In this document: piece after piece, positions 52,601 through 63,668 of the stretch
Numbering within the stretch: position 1 is the stretch's first letter
How the letters are laid out: the number at the start of each line of letters is the position of its first letter
The notes under the pieces: model-generated
What the model was told of the DNA's origin: nothing
Database searches by the model: none
The model's input: only the letters and a program-made list of their open reading frames with translations
Assembly: GCF_028583425.1 (NCBI RefSeq)
Contig: NC_072791.1
Coordinates: forward strand, 11,923,868 to 11,987,867
DNA: 64,000 nucleotides
Source of the DNA: Eublepharis macularius
Lineage: Eukaryota > Chordata > Lepidosauria > Squamata > Eublepharidae
Direction: 5' to 3'
Program-made: the position numbers and the translations under genes

Positions 52601-54414
52601 GGGAGGCTCGGCTCCAGCTGCTCTTCTGAACTAGTTAAAGCAGCCCTCTCTTTACTTCTGGTGGTTACTGGAAGTTGCTGGGCCTTTTGGAGCCTTGCAC
52701 AGTGGATTTTATATTGTACATCCATTCCAAGCAAAAATTCAGGATCATCTGACTGGTGTACTAACAAGGGGACTCTTTCTTCCCAATCCCCAATGGCTAT
52801 TTTGGCAAATGTGACCGGCTGCTCTTGGGCCTGCCCATCATAGGTATAAATATCCACTTTACCATCTGCTTGCAATTCCAAAGTATGGAATAAGTGTTCT
52901 GACAGAGAACTCAGGTCAGCCCCAGAATCAAGGAAGGAGGGCACAGTAATCTGATCTTGAACTTGGACATACACCAGTCTTTTAGCATCACACCAGTCTG
53001 CTTGATTCTGGCTGATGTAAACTGAAATGTCCCGCTTAGGAAGATTAGCCAATTGAATCCTCCTCATATAAATCTTATCCCTCTCATCCCGTAAGGCAGC
53101 TTGGGGCTGGCTCTGGTCTCTCCTTGTCTGAATAGCCTGAACTGGCCAATTCCCTCCCAGGGACACCTGACTACTCACGAGTTGTAACTGAGATGCTTCG
53201 TCAGGAGAGGCAACAGAGTCTGTAGTATCCACCTCTTCTCTTCCTTGTACATCCCAATCTTCCTCAAGTACATAGTCCTGTGGGGGCATAGCTCTCTGTG
53301 TCCCACTAGAAACAATGTGCACTCTTGGCTGCCTTGGCTCTGGTCTCGGCTGCAACTCAAGGCAGCGAGAACGCACATGTCCCGGCCGTTTACAATGATA
53401 ACATATAATATCTTGTATTGCCCCTCCCCTTGACATCTGCCCCTCCCCACTCTTCCGTTCCCTTCTTACTGTTTCAGGAGAAAGCAGAGCTCGAGGCTTG
53501 GGAGTCGGAACTGATTTATAATTGGACTCACCCTCTCTGCCTCTCCTAGGGAGAGAGATTGGGGGTGTAGAAGCTGCTTGCCTAAAAGTCGGTGGCTTAC
53601 ACTCGGCAGAAACTTGGCTAGCAGCTGCAATTTCGTCCAGAAGCTGAGCCAGCTCTGCCACTGTTCTTGGTCTCTGAGCTCTTGCAAGCACAGCATACTC
53701 TGATGGTACAACTTGATAGATTTGCTCCTTCAACATCAGATCAAGTAAATCATCAAAGGTGCGGGCATTAACAGACTCTACCCACTTAATGGCCATTCTC
53801 TGCAGTCTATTAGCAAACAGGGCATATGTTTCTTTATACTGGGGAGTAGCGTTCCTAAAACTTCTCCGCAGTTGTTCACTGGACTTACCAAAGTGCTGTA
53901 AGGCCAAGATTTTAAAATAGCAATAGTCTCTGGATTGCTGGACCGTTAAGCCCGCCATCAGTTCCAATATTTCTCCTCGTAAGGATCGTCTCAAAATTCC
54001 CATATACTGATCTTCAGGCAAGCCCACATCTTGAGCTACTGCCTCAAAATGATGGAAAAAAGCACTGATGTCTTCTCCCTTTTGATATTCTGGGAATCTC
54101 ATACGTGCCCAACAATTCTGTTGTTCTGCAGTAACTTGAGTCTGTAACAATGCCAACTGCTGAGCGTTCTGTGCCAACACTTGGGTCATAAGGGCACAAA
54201 GCTGCTGCTGCACTGAGTCCTGCCCGTTCCTTAAAGCTCCATCCTGGTCCTGTCGTCCCCTCAGGGTCTCACCCACTGTAACTTGATCCTGCCACCAGGG
54301 ATCTCTTCCGGAACATAGGACTTCTCCAAACAAGGGCTGGCCTCCGGTTTCATCTTCCAATGGAGACTCCTCAGCCTGCTCGAGCTTTCTATCCAGACTC
54401 ATCCTATCTAGCAA
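49636..54414 (-). CDS. Gag-Pol polyprotein of the Gmr1-type element
   Basis: One 1592-codon frame in element orientation. Residues ~100-265 are a gag capsid region; its second half (EQLRRSFRNATPQYKETYAL, NRLQRMAIKWVES, FDDLLDLMLKEQIYQVVP) is laid out like a SCAN domain. A CCHC knuckle CYHCKRPGHVRSRC is at ~338-351, and a protease DSGA at ~496-499. The integrase zinc-binding region (HDLPLGGHQG ... CPVCQQ) is at ~743-784 and its catalytic region (VDVQGPFP, ITSDRGSCF, HGSAE) at ~811-908. RT (RLCVDYRKLNKL, VDLTSGYWQLPL, FQDD) and RNase H (VRTDASRNGLGVVL) follow. Gag and Pol share one frame, as in several Ty3/gypsy groups. Confidence 0.92.
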   Translation of the reverse strand: MLDRMSLDRKLEQAEESPLEDETGGQPLFGEVLCSGRDPWWQDQVTVGETLRGRQDQDGALRNGQDSVQQQLCALMTQVLAQNAQQLALLQTQVTAEQQNCWARMRFPEYQKGEDISAFFHHFEAVAQDVGLPEDQYMGILRRSLRGEILELMAGLTVQQSRDYCYFKILALQHFGKSSEQLRRSFRNATPQYKETYALFANRLQRMAIKWVESVNARTFDDLLDLMLKEQIYQVVPSEYAVLARAQRPRTVAELAQLLDEIAAASQVSAECKPPTFRQAASTPPISLPRRGREGESNYKSVPTPKPRALLSPETVRRERKSGEGQMSRGGAIQDIICYHCKRPGHVRSRCLELQPRPEPRQPRVHIVSSGTQRAMPPQDYVLEEDWDVQGREEVDTTDSVASPDEASQLQLVSSQVSLGGNWPVQAIQTRRDQSQPQAALRDERDKIYMRRIQLANLPKRDISVYISQNQADWCDAKRLVYVQVQDQITVPSFLDSGADLSSLSEHLFHTLELQADGKVDIYTYDGQAQEQPVTFAKIAIGDWEERVPLLVHQSDDPEFLLGMDVQYKIHCARLQKAQQLPVTTRSKERAALTSSEEQLEPSLPATPLGSSRQKMSEEAPTPGISPLASSPNEGECGGEAPAAAKGKRELFSCEGSESIADLDSSPEEFKQQQLICSALQKCRELAHDTNQPMNSPGDSKIFWENGLLYREFIPKKEGVDLVPSKQLVVPQCFWQEILKAAHDLPLGGHQGYRRTLARVSAVFYWPGVAKTVKDYVLSCPVCQQVGHNKDHAKAPLQRVPIIPEPFAEIQVDVQGPFPVSRAGKRFILVIVDHFSGYPIAVPLRTATAENVAKGLLDQIAIFGWPQVITSDRGSCFLNKLMQKLYELAGVRQNLSAAYHPQSHGSAERWGGTLVRMIKAFCHGKQGTWDQNLQLLVSAYREAPHPSLGGLSPNEVMFGRKIAGLMHLIRQKWEGVTTLDQSKSVTQFFVNLQENLKRVQAIALEALEEARGRNKAYFDRTAKVRTLQKGDLALILTPGIPGKLDLQWEGPYEVVECCEDNNYKICDPVKGTLLSHINRLKKFVPRTAKQFSVATWPEQDFEIPDLLGDCGRPDGIAQLPMGENLSVQQKEQLMMLLKDYQLLFTNKPGRTHLIEHDLDTGDAEPVRSPMHPIRGPLRQVVEKEIQQMLEMGVIEPTSSQWSSNLVIVPKKRLNETDPLQYRLCVDYRKLNKLCKMDQYPSPNVEETLERLAHAKYISTVDLTSGYWQLPLSESAKEKTAFSCFLGQFRFTVLPFGVCTASKVFQRLMDQVLSGLTFAVSFQDDIAVISSTWEEHLRHLDMVLQRIQQAGLTVKPQKCQLASSSVLYLGHQIGGGKIAPHKAKVDAIMNWPSPITKKQVQSFLGAAGFYRRFIPNYSDLAAPLTDLCKKDVPIRIQWTPACQQAFEAIKQYLAHAPVLKPPDYTEPFIVRTDASRNGLGVVLLQKGSDDCLHPVVYLSRKLLPREKRYSVGEIEALALTWGINKLRTYLRGTHFHLETDHNPLTFIHRMKETNSRVMRWALSLQDFSFDVIHIKGKDNILADALSRCHEEDD

Positions 54415-54499
54415 AACAACAAACCTGCCAATGCTGTGCTCATAAACTAAAGCCTTAGCAAGAATACTGCTACTGTGCCAAGATTCTCACCCAGACTTT

Positions 54500-54512
54500 T
54501 CCGCTGCCACCA
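54500..54512 (-). other. Primer-binding site of the Gmr1-type element
   Basis: Directly inside the 5' LTR, the minus strand reads TGGTGGCAGCGG. It begins TGG, as expected for pairing with a tRNA CCA end. The tRNA was not identified. Confidence 0.55.
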
Positions 54513-54942
54513 TGTAAAGAGCAGGTGCCCCTCTGGCTCCGTGCTGGGTGCTGCTAACAGCCACCCAGGTTCCAAGAAGCACTTAGAGGAGTAATTTCAC
54601 CTGCTTCACACAAGACCCGCCAGGAGTCTCTGGGTTCTTAGCCTGGAGGACCCTGCACACAGCAGCCAGACACTCGAGCTTTAGGCAAAATAGTTATTTA
54701 TTAAATCAAATAAAGCCACACTAAAAGCAACAGCAATGGCAATAAATTACAAAAGAAAAAGAAAACCCAAATCTAACTTGGCTAGCACTAACCAACAGAT
54801 GAGTACAAAGCTTGTCCTTGGCGTCGACCAACTAACTCCTCCCCGCCCACGCCAACCCTTTATCTTAACGAGGAGGAGGAACCACCTAATCTCGGCACAG
54901 CCCAGGTGCATTCAATTCACTAACTATCTGCCGTTCTAGACA
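54513..54942 (-). repeat. LTR (5' LTR of the Gmr1-type element)
   Basis: 430 bp, TGTAAAGAGC...GTTCTAGACA on the + strand; nearly identical to 49064-49493. Confidence 0.93.
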
Positions 54943-56064
54943 GGTGTCCAGTGGGGTGCCGCAGGGCTCGGTTTTGGACGTAGTACTTTTCAATATTTTT
55001 ATCAATGATCTGGATGAAGGAGTGGAAGGGCTGCTCATTAAATTTCCTGATGATACCAAATTGGGAGTGGTAGCAAACACCCAAGAAGATAGAATTAAAA
55101 TTTAACAAGACCTGAATACTCTGGAGAAGTGGGCAGCTGTGAATAGGATGCAATTCAGCAAAGACCAGTGCACAGTATTATATCTGGGCCACAAAAATGG
55201 GAAGCACAAATACTGGATGGGGGATACACTTCTGGGCAGTAGTAGATGTGAAAGGGATCTTGGGGTAAGAGTGGACTGTAAACTGAATATGAGCAGTCAG
55301 TGTGATGCGGTGGCAAAAGAGGCTAATTCAATCCTGGGTTGTATCAAAGGGGCCATAGCATCGAAATCGCAGGAGGTTATAGCCCCCTCTATACTGCCTT
55401 GGTCAGGCCACACCTGGAGTATTGTGTGCAGTTCTGGAGGCCTCACTTCAAAAAGGATGTGGACAAAATCAAGAGGGTGCAGAGGAGAGCGACAAGAATG
55501 ATCAGGGGTCTGGAGACTGAGCCCTACGAGGAAAGGCTGAGGGCCTTGGGAATGTTTAGTTTGGAGAAGAGGAGGTTGAGGGTGGACATGATTGCTCTCT
55601 TTAAATATTTGAAAGGCTGTCATTTGGAGGAGGGCAAAGAGCTGTTCCAGTTGGCAGCAGAGGGTAGGACGTGAAGCAATGGGCTGAAACAAAGGTACCA
55701 GCTGGATATTAGGAAAAACTTTTTCACGGTTAGAGTAGTTCAAAAGCGGAATCAGCTGCCTAGGGAGGTGGTGAGCTCCCCTTCACTGGCAGTTTTCAAG
55801 AACAGGCTGGATGAATACTTGTCAGAGATGCTTTAGGCTGATCCTGCACTGGGCAGGGGGTTGGACTAGGTGGTCTGTATGGCCCCTTCCAACTCTATGA
55901 TTGTATGATTCTATCTGTCCATTCATTAGAAGGAAAATGGAAAGTTCTGCTGGAAGTTTGAATGCTGCAAAGAAGCTTCTAATTATAGAAGCTTCAGCTT
56001 CATAAGGGGAAGATTTGTTACAATATCTTAGTGGATACAGGAGTTTCTTCTTTTCTCTTTTCAG

Positions 56065-56191
56065 GGTCCGGTGACCTTTGAGGAGGTGTCTGTTCATTTC
56101 ACTGAGGAGGAGTGGGCTCTACTTGATGCGGAAAAAAGAAGCCTTCACAAGGAAGTCATGGAGGAGAATTTTCAGAATGTGGCCTCTCTGG
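56065..56191 (+). CDS. Copy 3 exon 4: KRAB A-box
   Basis: 127 nt, CTCTTTTCAG acceptor, GTAAGGGT donor. Encodes [32 protein letters not shown] and [10 protein letters not shown]. It combines the copy 1 GPVT start with the EEN seen in copy 2, and is probably the closest of the three to the ancestral form. No B-box seen. Confidence 0.88.
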
Positions 56192-56899
56192 GTAAGGGTC
56201 CCCTTTCCCTTTCTTCACAGATGCTGAACGCAGAAACGCCTAAGAAGGACTCTCATAGGGCCCTTCAGATGGAGATTCTGAATAGATGAGTGGGGCAGCT
56301 CCACACATAGGCAAATGAGGGACTTCTGCATATCTAGTGTACTACCCATTTGTAAGCTAAAATATTGGTTTGTAAACTAAGAGGAACACTACATGGGATG
56401 TCAACAGGGTCTTCTAATGGGCCTTTCAGTGCAACCAAGGAAGCCAGCATTTTAAATAACAAACATAATATTATTTGGATTTATATAGCATGCTCACAGC
56501 ACATTTTACAAAATTAAAAAATGCACTTCCTTGCTCCAAGCACCTTTTGGTCTTCCATTGGACATGAGAAGGATGCCAGTGTGGAGAGGGGGGCAAGGGG
56601 AGGAATTGGGGTCATTCCATTGTGTTCATTCCACTGAAATTAGTGTAGGGCTTCGGCATGTTCAACCCATGCGCGAAATAGGGAAGAGCAAACCATGAAA
56701 ACCTGGATTTGAGCAGGTGAGGTTTTGGTCACTGCCACAGAGAGTTTTGCCTGCTGAATTCCTGTGTGTCAAGCTGCTATTAAAATCCAAGGAGCACATC
56801 CTTTTAGAAAGAAGATATGCTGAAGGAAAATGGTATGGTGTACTCCCTCAAGGAATGGTGGGATAAACAACGATCTGAACAGGAAATCGGATCTATAAA
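56192..56899. other. KRAB-ZNF intron of copy 3, left part
   Basis: Colinear with 9563-9688 joined to 13290-13879; includes the empty hAT-like target CACATAGG at 56304-56311. No gene seen. Confidence 0.45.
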
Positions 56900-57780
56900 T
56901 GTAAAAAAGAATTTGTAAGTGGGAAAGCCTCAGGGATCTGTCTTGGGCCCTGTGTGCTTTAAAATCTTTATAAATGTCTTGGATGAAGGAATAGAGGGGA
57001 CGCTCATTAATGCTGCAGATGAGATGAAATTAGAACGGGAAACAAATATAGTGGAAGATGGAATCAAGATTCAGGAAGATCGTGACAGGCTGAATAACTG
57101 GGGTAAAAGTAAAAAAAATGAATTCCAACACACACAAGTATGAATTTATTTAGGTAGGAAAAATCAAAGGCATAATTGTCGGACGTGAGAAACTTGTCTT
57201 GGCAGTAGTTCATGCGAAGAAGATCTAGGCATCTTAGTAGTTCATACACTCACCATGACTCAGCAGTTTGACGCAGCAGCTAAAATGTCAATTGCGATTT
57301 GAGGCTGCATGCGTAGAAATGGAGTGTCTGGATCTTGTGAAGTGATGGTACCATTTTGCTTTGCTTAGACCTCACTTGGAGAACTGTGTTCAGTTTGGGG
57401 CACCACAGTTTAAGAAGGATGTTGAAAAACTGGAATGTGTCCAAAGTAGGCCAACAAAGATGGTGAAGGTTCTGGAGATCAATTCCTATGTGGACGGTTT
57501 GAAGGAGTGGGTATGTTTAGCTTGGAGAGGAGGCGATTGAGAGGTGATATGATAGCTGTCACATAGAGGATGGAGCAGAGTTATTTTCTGTTGCCCCAGA
57601 GAGTCAGACCAGAAACAACAGGTTAAATCAAAGCAAAAGAGATGTTGGCTAAACAGTAGGAAGATGTTCCTGACAAAACATTTCCTCAGTGGAACAGGTG
57701 GTGGGCTCGTCTTCTTTTGAAGTTTTTCAGTAGAGGCTCAATGGCTATCTGTCAGCAGTGCTGATTCTATGACTCATAGT
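56900..57780 (+). mobile_element. Old decayed CR1 fragment, copy 3
   Basis: Encodes GKPQGSVLGPVCFKIFINVL and RPHLENCVQFGAPQFKKDVE. Orthologue of 13880-14757. Confidence 0.7.
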
Positions 57781-57921
57781 AATTCCGCACACATTGGCTA
57801 ATGCACTTCCAATCCTCTTTATAGATCAGTTGGAACCGATTTTTTTGTGTGCGGAACAAAAAATCCTCCTCAAACGATTGATAAAGCGCATTGAAAGTGC
57901 ATTATCTAACGTGTGCGGAAT
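57781..57921. mobile_element. Small MITE with ATTCCGCACAC termini, copy 3
   Basis: Orthologue of 14759-14899, starting AATTCCGCACACATTGGCTA and ending ACGTGTGCGGAAT. Confidence 0.68.
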
Positions 57922-58392
57922 CAGCCTGGGTGTGAACTTAGGAGATCATGAGAGGGAGAACAGGAATAAATGATTCAGTGCTCTGCTCCTGAGGCTCTTT
58001 CTTATTTTTATTTAATTTTTTTCCAGTTTATATTCTGCCCTCCCCATAAGTGGGCTCAGGGTTCCCAGTAATGCTGATAGTCGTTTTGGGATAAGGAAAG
58101 AATTTCCCTTCTAGCCAAATTCGCCAGGGACCCTGAGATTTTTTTGCCTTCCTCTGGACATAGGGCAGGTGTCACTGATGGAGTAGATGGGATTAGCTGT
58201 AAATTTCCTTCTTTGTGCATGAGGTTCTGCTTGATGACCCTTTGGAGCCCTTTCACCCATATTTTTCTGTTTACCCTTCACGAACACTGAATACTCAAGT
58301 CTTAATGCCTCACAGTATATGACTCCAAGTGATTCCTCTTGTTATCAAGAGTTGTTAATGGCCTTTCCCCCTTGATTCTACTTTTGTTTTAA

Positions 58393-60278
<1,886 letters not shown>

Positions 60279-60293
60279 GGGTTATGGGCCCAG
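60279..60293 (+). other. Primer-binding site matching the initiator tRNA-Met anticodon arm
   Basis: GGGTTATGGGCCCAG directly follows the LTR. It is the exact complement of CTGGGCCCATAACCC, the anticodon stem-loop of vertebrate initiator tRNA-Met. Drosophila copia is known to prime from a cleaved half of this tRNA. Confidence 0.8.
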
Positions 60294-61635
60294 ATAGACT
60301 GCGCCAAGCTGAGGAGGCTCTACTGAAGTAGAGACGCAGCAGAGTCGGTGGTGGATGTTGGCACCTGACGGCCGCGGTCCCTCAGAGGAGGAATTATTGG
60401 CGGTGGAAAGTGTTAGTGACCAGGAGGAGGAGGAGGCAAACGAACTCCCTCAGACCGGTGCAGAAGCAAGTATGGCACAGAGTATGGTCGTGTTGGTGGA
60501 GAAGCTGACCTCCGTGAACTACTTCATTTGGTCGTTACGTATGGAGCATTTTCTAAAGAGAGAGGGGCTGTGGAAAAGTGTCAGCAACCCCCCAGCAGCC
60601 CCCAATGATGCGGAAAATATTGCAGATGAGCGTGCTTTAGCTCATATCGTGCTGGCTGTGGGAGATGATCAATTGCTTCACATCAGGGACTCAGCTACCA
60701 GTTCAAAAGCCTGGGAAGATTTGAAGCTGATCCATGCCAGAACATCTGCAGGGTCATTAATTATGCTGACACGTCACCTCTACAGACTTGCTCTCAAGCC
60801 AGGGGAGAGCATGCAGAAGCATATAAACAGTTTGACGGAATGTTTCCAGCAACTGGCTGCTCGTGGAAAGCCCATGGAAGACTCTGATAGGGCATATATT
60901 CTGTTATCAAGTGTGCCTGATGTATATTTTCCTCTTATTGCAAGCCTTGAGAGCCTGGAGCCAGATAAACTCACTTATTCCTATGTTACGTCTCGTCTTC
61001 TTGAGGAAAAGGCTCGTGTTTCAACATACGGAGGCTGGCATTCAAGGACAGAGCAACGAGCAGACGGAGGGGCCCATCGAGGGGTTTCAGCCACTGACGG
61101 CGGAGGAGTTGCTAGCAAGCAGCGGGAGGTCACCCAGTTGTCAGCAGCAGCCGTGAGAAGACGTTGCGGCTCCACTTCTCACCTTCGTCGCTTTTTCCCG
61201 GACAGGAGAAGAAAACAACAGAAGCAGAAGCAAGGACGTGTACGGGAGCCTCGAATTCCGGATGAACATGCGAGGCTGGTCACTGCATCTACTGCAAATA
61301 CGTGTTCCCAATGACTATTGGATATTGGCGCTACTGAGTCCTTCTCCCGATTGGGGGAGGTGCTGTATAATTTACAACAAAGCAACCTGCAGTCCGTGTT
61401 GTTGGCAGATGGGAGAGAATCTTCAGTGAGTGCTATGGGAACTTTGCCGTTTACAGCTCTGGAGGAGGACTTTGCACCTGTATATTGTGTTCCCTCTTTG
61501 GACCATAATCTATTATCAGTAAGTAGGTTGACCCAAAAGGGGTTTGAGGTCCGGTTTGTGGGGGACAAATGCCAAATAAGCAAAGCTGGCAAGGTTCTAG
61601 TGAATGGGGAGCTGAAAAACAATGTTTATATTGTA

Positions 61636-61834
61636 TTGTCGAAGGCTTTCACGGCCGGAGAACGATGGTTGTTGTGGGTTTTCCGGGCTGTATTGAGGTG
61701 TAGCACCAAAAGACAGAGATGTCTCTGTCTTTTGGTGCTACACCTCTGAAGATGCCAGCCACAGCTGCTGGTGAAACGTCAGGAACTACAATGCCAAGAC
61801 CACGGCAATACAGCCCGGAAAACCCACAACAACC
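61636..61834. mobile_element. Short Penelope-like insertion with inverted ends
   Basis: A 199-bp piece is flanked by the 15-bp duplication AATGTTTATATTGTA (61621-61635 and 61835-61849). The left arm is the reverse complement of the Penelope tail (AAGGCTTTCACGGCCGGAGA ...); the right arm is the forward tail with the hammerhead-like motif. A second inverted repeat (GTGTAGCACCAAAAGACAGA / its complement) forms the centre. Sequence matches the copy 1 element at 19420-19560. Nested in the copia fossil. Confidence 0.8.
61743..61783 (+). ncRNA. Hammerhead ribozyme-like motif, second copy
   Basis: CCT/AGG stem I base, CTGAAGA (61746-61752), stem II GCCAGC/GCTGGT (one G-U pair), GAAA, ACGT, and GUC at 61778-61780. 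Same layout as 19442-19482, including the extra T before stem II. Confidence 0.45.
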
Positions 61835-62994
61835 AATGTTTATATTGTAGAAAATAGGCAGGCAAAGGCTGACACAGTTACAAACAAGTGTAGCCATGAC
61901 AATTGTGTGCATTTATTGCACAGGCGTTTAGGGCATGCTAGCTTTGGGGTTATAAACAAAACTCTTACACTCCTGAAGGGAGAAAAGGTGTCAAGCTGCT
62001 CAGAGTTCCTAGACTGCACTGTTTGCAAAGCAGTCAAAACAAAGGCATTCCCTGTAGCTAAGAAAAGTGGCCGGGTGTCTACAAAGCCACTTGAATTAAT
62101 TCACATGGATCTGATTGGTCCATTCCCCAAAAGCCATTCTCAAAATTGTTATGCCCTGGTCCTAACAGATGATTTTAGCCAGTACTCATGGCTGTACGTT
62201 ATGAAACACAAGTCTCAAACTTTTGATTTGTTTAAGGTTTGGGCAAAAAGGGTACAAAAAGAGTTGGGGCTGGACATAAAGGCCATCCAGTCTGACCGGG
62301 GGGTGGGGATTCATGTCTGTAAAGTTCTCTCACTGGTGTGATAAAAATGGTATATTGCACAGGGTAGCAAATACAAGTGTGCCACAAGAAAATGGTCTGG
62401 CAGAAAGGCATGGTGCCATTATACAAGAAAAAATGGCTGTTATGTTAGCTGTTGCTGGTTTGCCAAAAACTTACTGGGCTGAGGCAATTATCTGTGCCTT
62501 TTATGTGGTAAATCGTCTGTGGTCCCGTGCTGTGAATGAAATACCTTTTAGGTTACTTTTCAACAGGGACCCTAATCTAAAATTACTAAGGGTGTTTGGC
62601 ATGACTTCTTGGGTGCATATCCCTTTAAAACAGCGCAGAAAAGGGGGCCCAAAAGCTTCTAAGATGATATTCATTGGATACCAGAGTGGCATGAAGTCCT
62701 ACAGGTTCACCAATGAAAACAAAAAGGTATCTTATAGCCGGTCCGCCAGTGTATGTGAACATGCAAGTTGGAAAAGCAGTACCTTGAACTGCTTTAAATT
62801 GTTTCTGATGGAATGGAATTAAAGGGGTGCTGTTGGAGACCAGCTATCTCCAGAGTAGGAATAATCTTGTGGAGTTGGGCATAATCTTATCCCTCATCTT
62901 ATTCGATCTTTATGTAAAGCCTTTTGGAGAACTCATTCGTAACTATGGAATTGGATGCCATCAGTATGCAGTTAATAACAACCACCACGACAAC

Positions 62995-63400
62995 AACTAC
63001 CTTGAACTCAATACACCAGACATAACAGCCGCGGAAAATCGAAGAGTCTGGATAATTGACGTAATTCCTGAGGATGCCAGAGGTGAAGAAAAAGAACAAG
63101 CAAAAATGATTAAATATAGAGATCTGGCAAAAGAAACCACCTGACTATGGAAGAAGAATGCAATTGTAGTCTCCATTGTCATCGGGGCACTTAGAACCAT
63201 CTCGAAAAACTTTGCAAATCATATGGAAAAACTATAACTTTCTGACATAACACCTACAGAACTGCAAAAAGACGGCGCTCCATGGAACAGCGTACATATT
63301 ATGCTGACATCTGGTTGATCCTTAAGTCTCCGGTGGAAACTTGTATCAGCTTAAAAAGGCCAATCAGTAACGTCTGCTTCTTGTTGATTGTGTTTTGGAT
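62995..63400 (+). mobile_element. R2/R4-like LINE fragment, copy 3
   Basis: Encodes YLELNTPDITAAENRRVWII with DLAKETT following. Orthologue of 39055-39460. Confidence 0.5.
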
Positions 63401-63403
63401 AAT

Positions 63404-63668
63404 TCAAATAAGAACAACAACAGTAACAGTAACATCGTTTGTTTTAATTCCTGCCCTTCAGGACAACTTAATACCACACTCAGAGCAGTTTACAAACTGT
63501 GTTATTATTATCCTCACAACAATGACCTTGTGAGGTGGGTGGGGCTGAGAAAGCTCCAAGAGAGCTGTGACTCACCCAGCTGGCTTCAAGTGGATTAGTG
63601 GGGAATCAAACACAGTTGTCCAGATTAGAGTCTTGCCACTCTTAACCATTACACCAAACTGGCTCTCC
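63404..63668 (-). repeat. tRNA-derived SINE (Sauria-like), copy 3
   Basis: Orthologue of 18425-18690, minus strand, A-box-like TGGTGTAATGG near 63650. Confidence 0.6.

Larger units (their letters stand above)
49064..54942 (-). mobile_element. Gmr1-type Ty3/gypsy LTR retrotransposon, looks whole
   Basis: A 5879-bp element on the minus strand with 430-bp LTRs at both ends, flanked by the 5-bp repeat GGTGT (49059-49063, 54943-54947). Internal order on its coding strand is gag, zinc knuckle, protease, integrase, reverse transcriptase, RNase H. Integrase before RT is Ty1/copia order, but the RT and integrase read as Ty3/gypsy. This is the diagnostic of the Gmr1 group. The LTRs differ at one base that I can see, so the insertion is very young. 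The uninterrupted site is present in copy 1 (near 8315-8325). It appears whole; expression and activity are unknown. Confidence 0.92.
48646..55914 (+). mobile_element. CR1 LINE, split by an LTR element
   Basis: Same CR1 insertion as 7900-9285. The left part (48646-49063) encodes SQHGFVPNRSCQTNLVSFFD to DRTQRVVVNGVSS. The right part (54943-55914) resumes at [10 protein letters not shown] and runs through [20 protein letters not shown] to the (ATTCTATG)-type tail. The middle is the Gmr1-type element. In the right part the RT frame has breaks, and the catalytic FADD reads FPDD. Confidence 0.9.
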
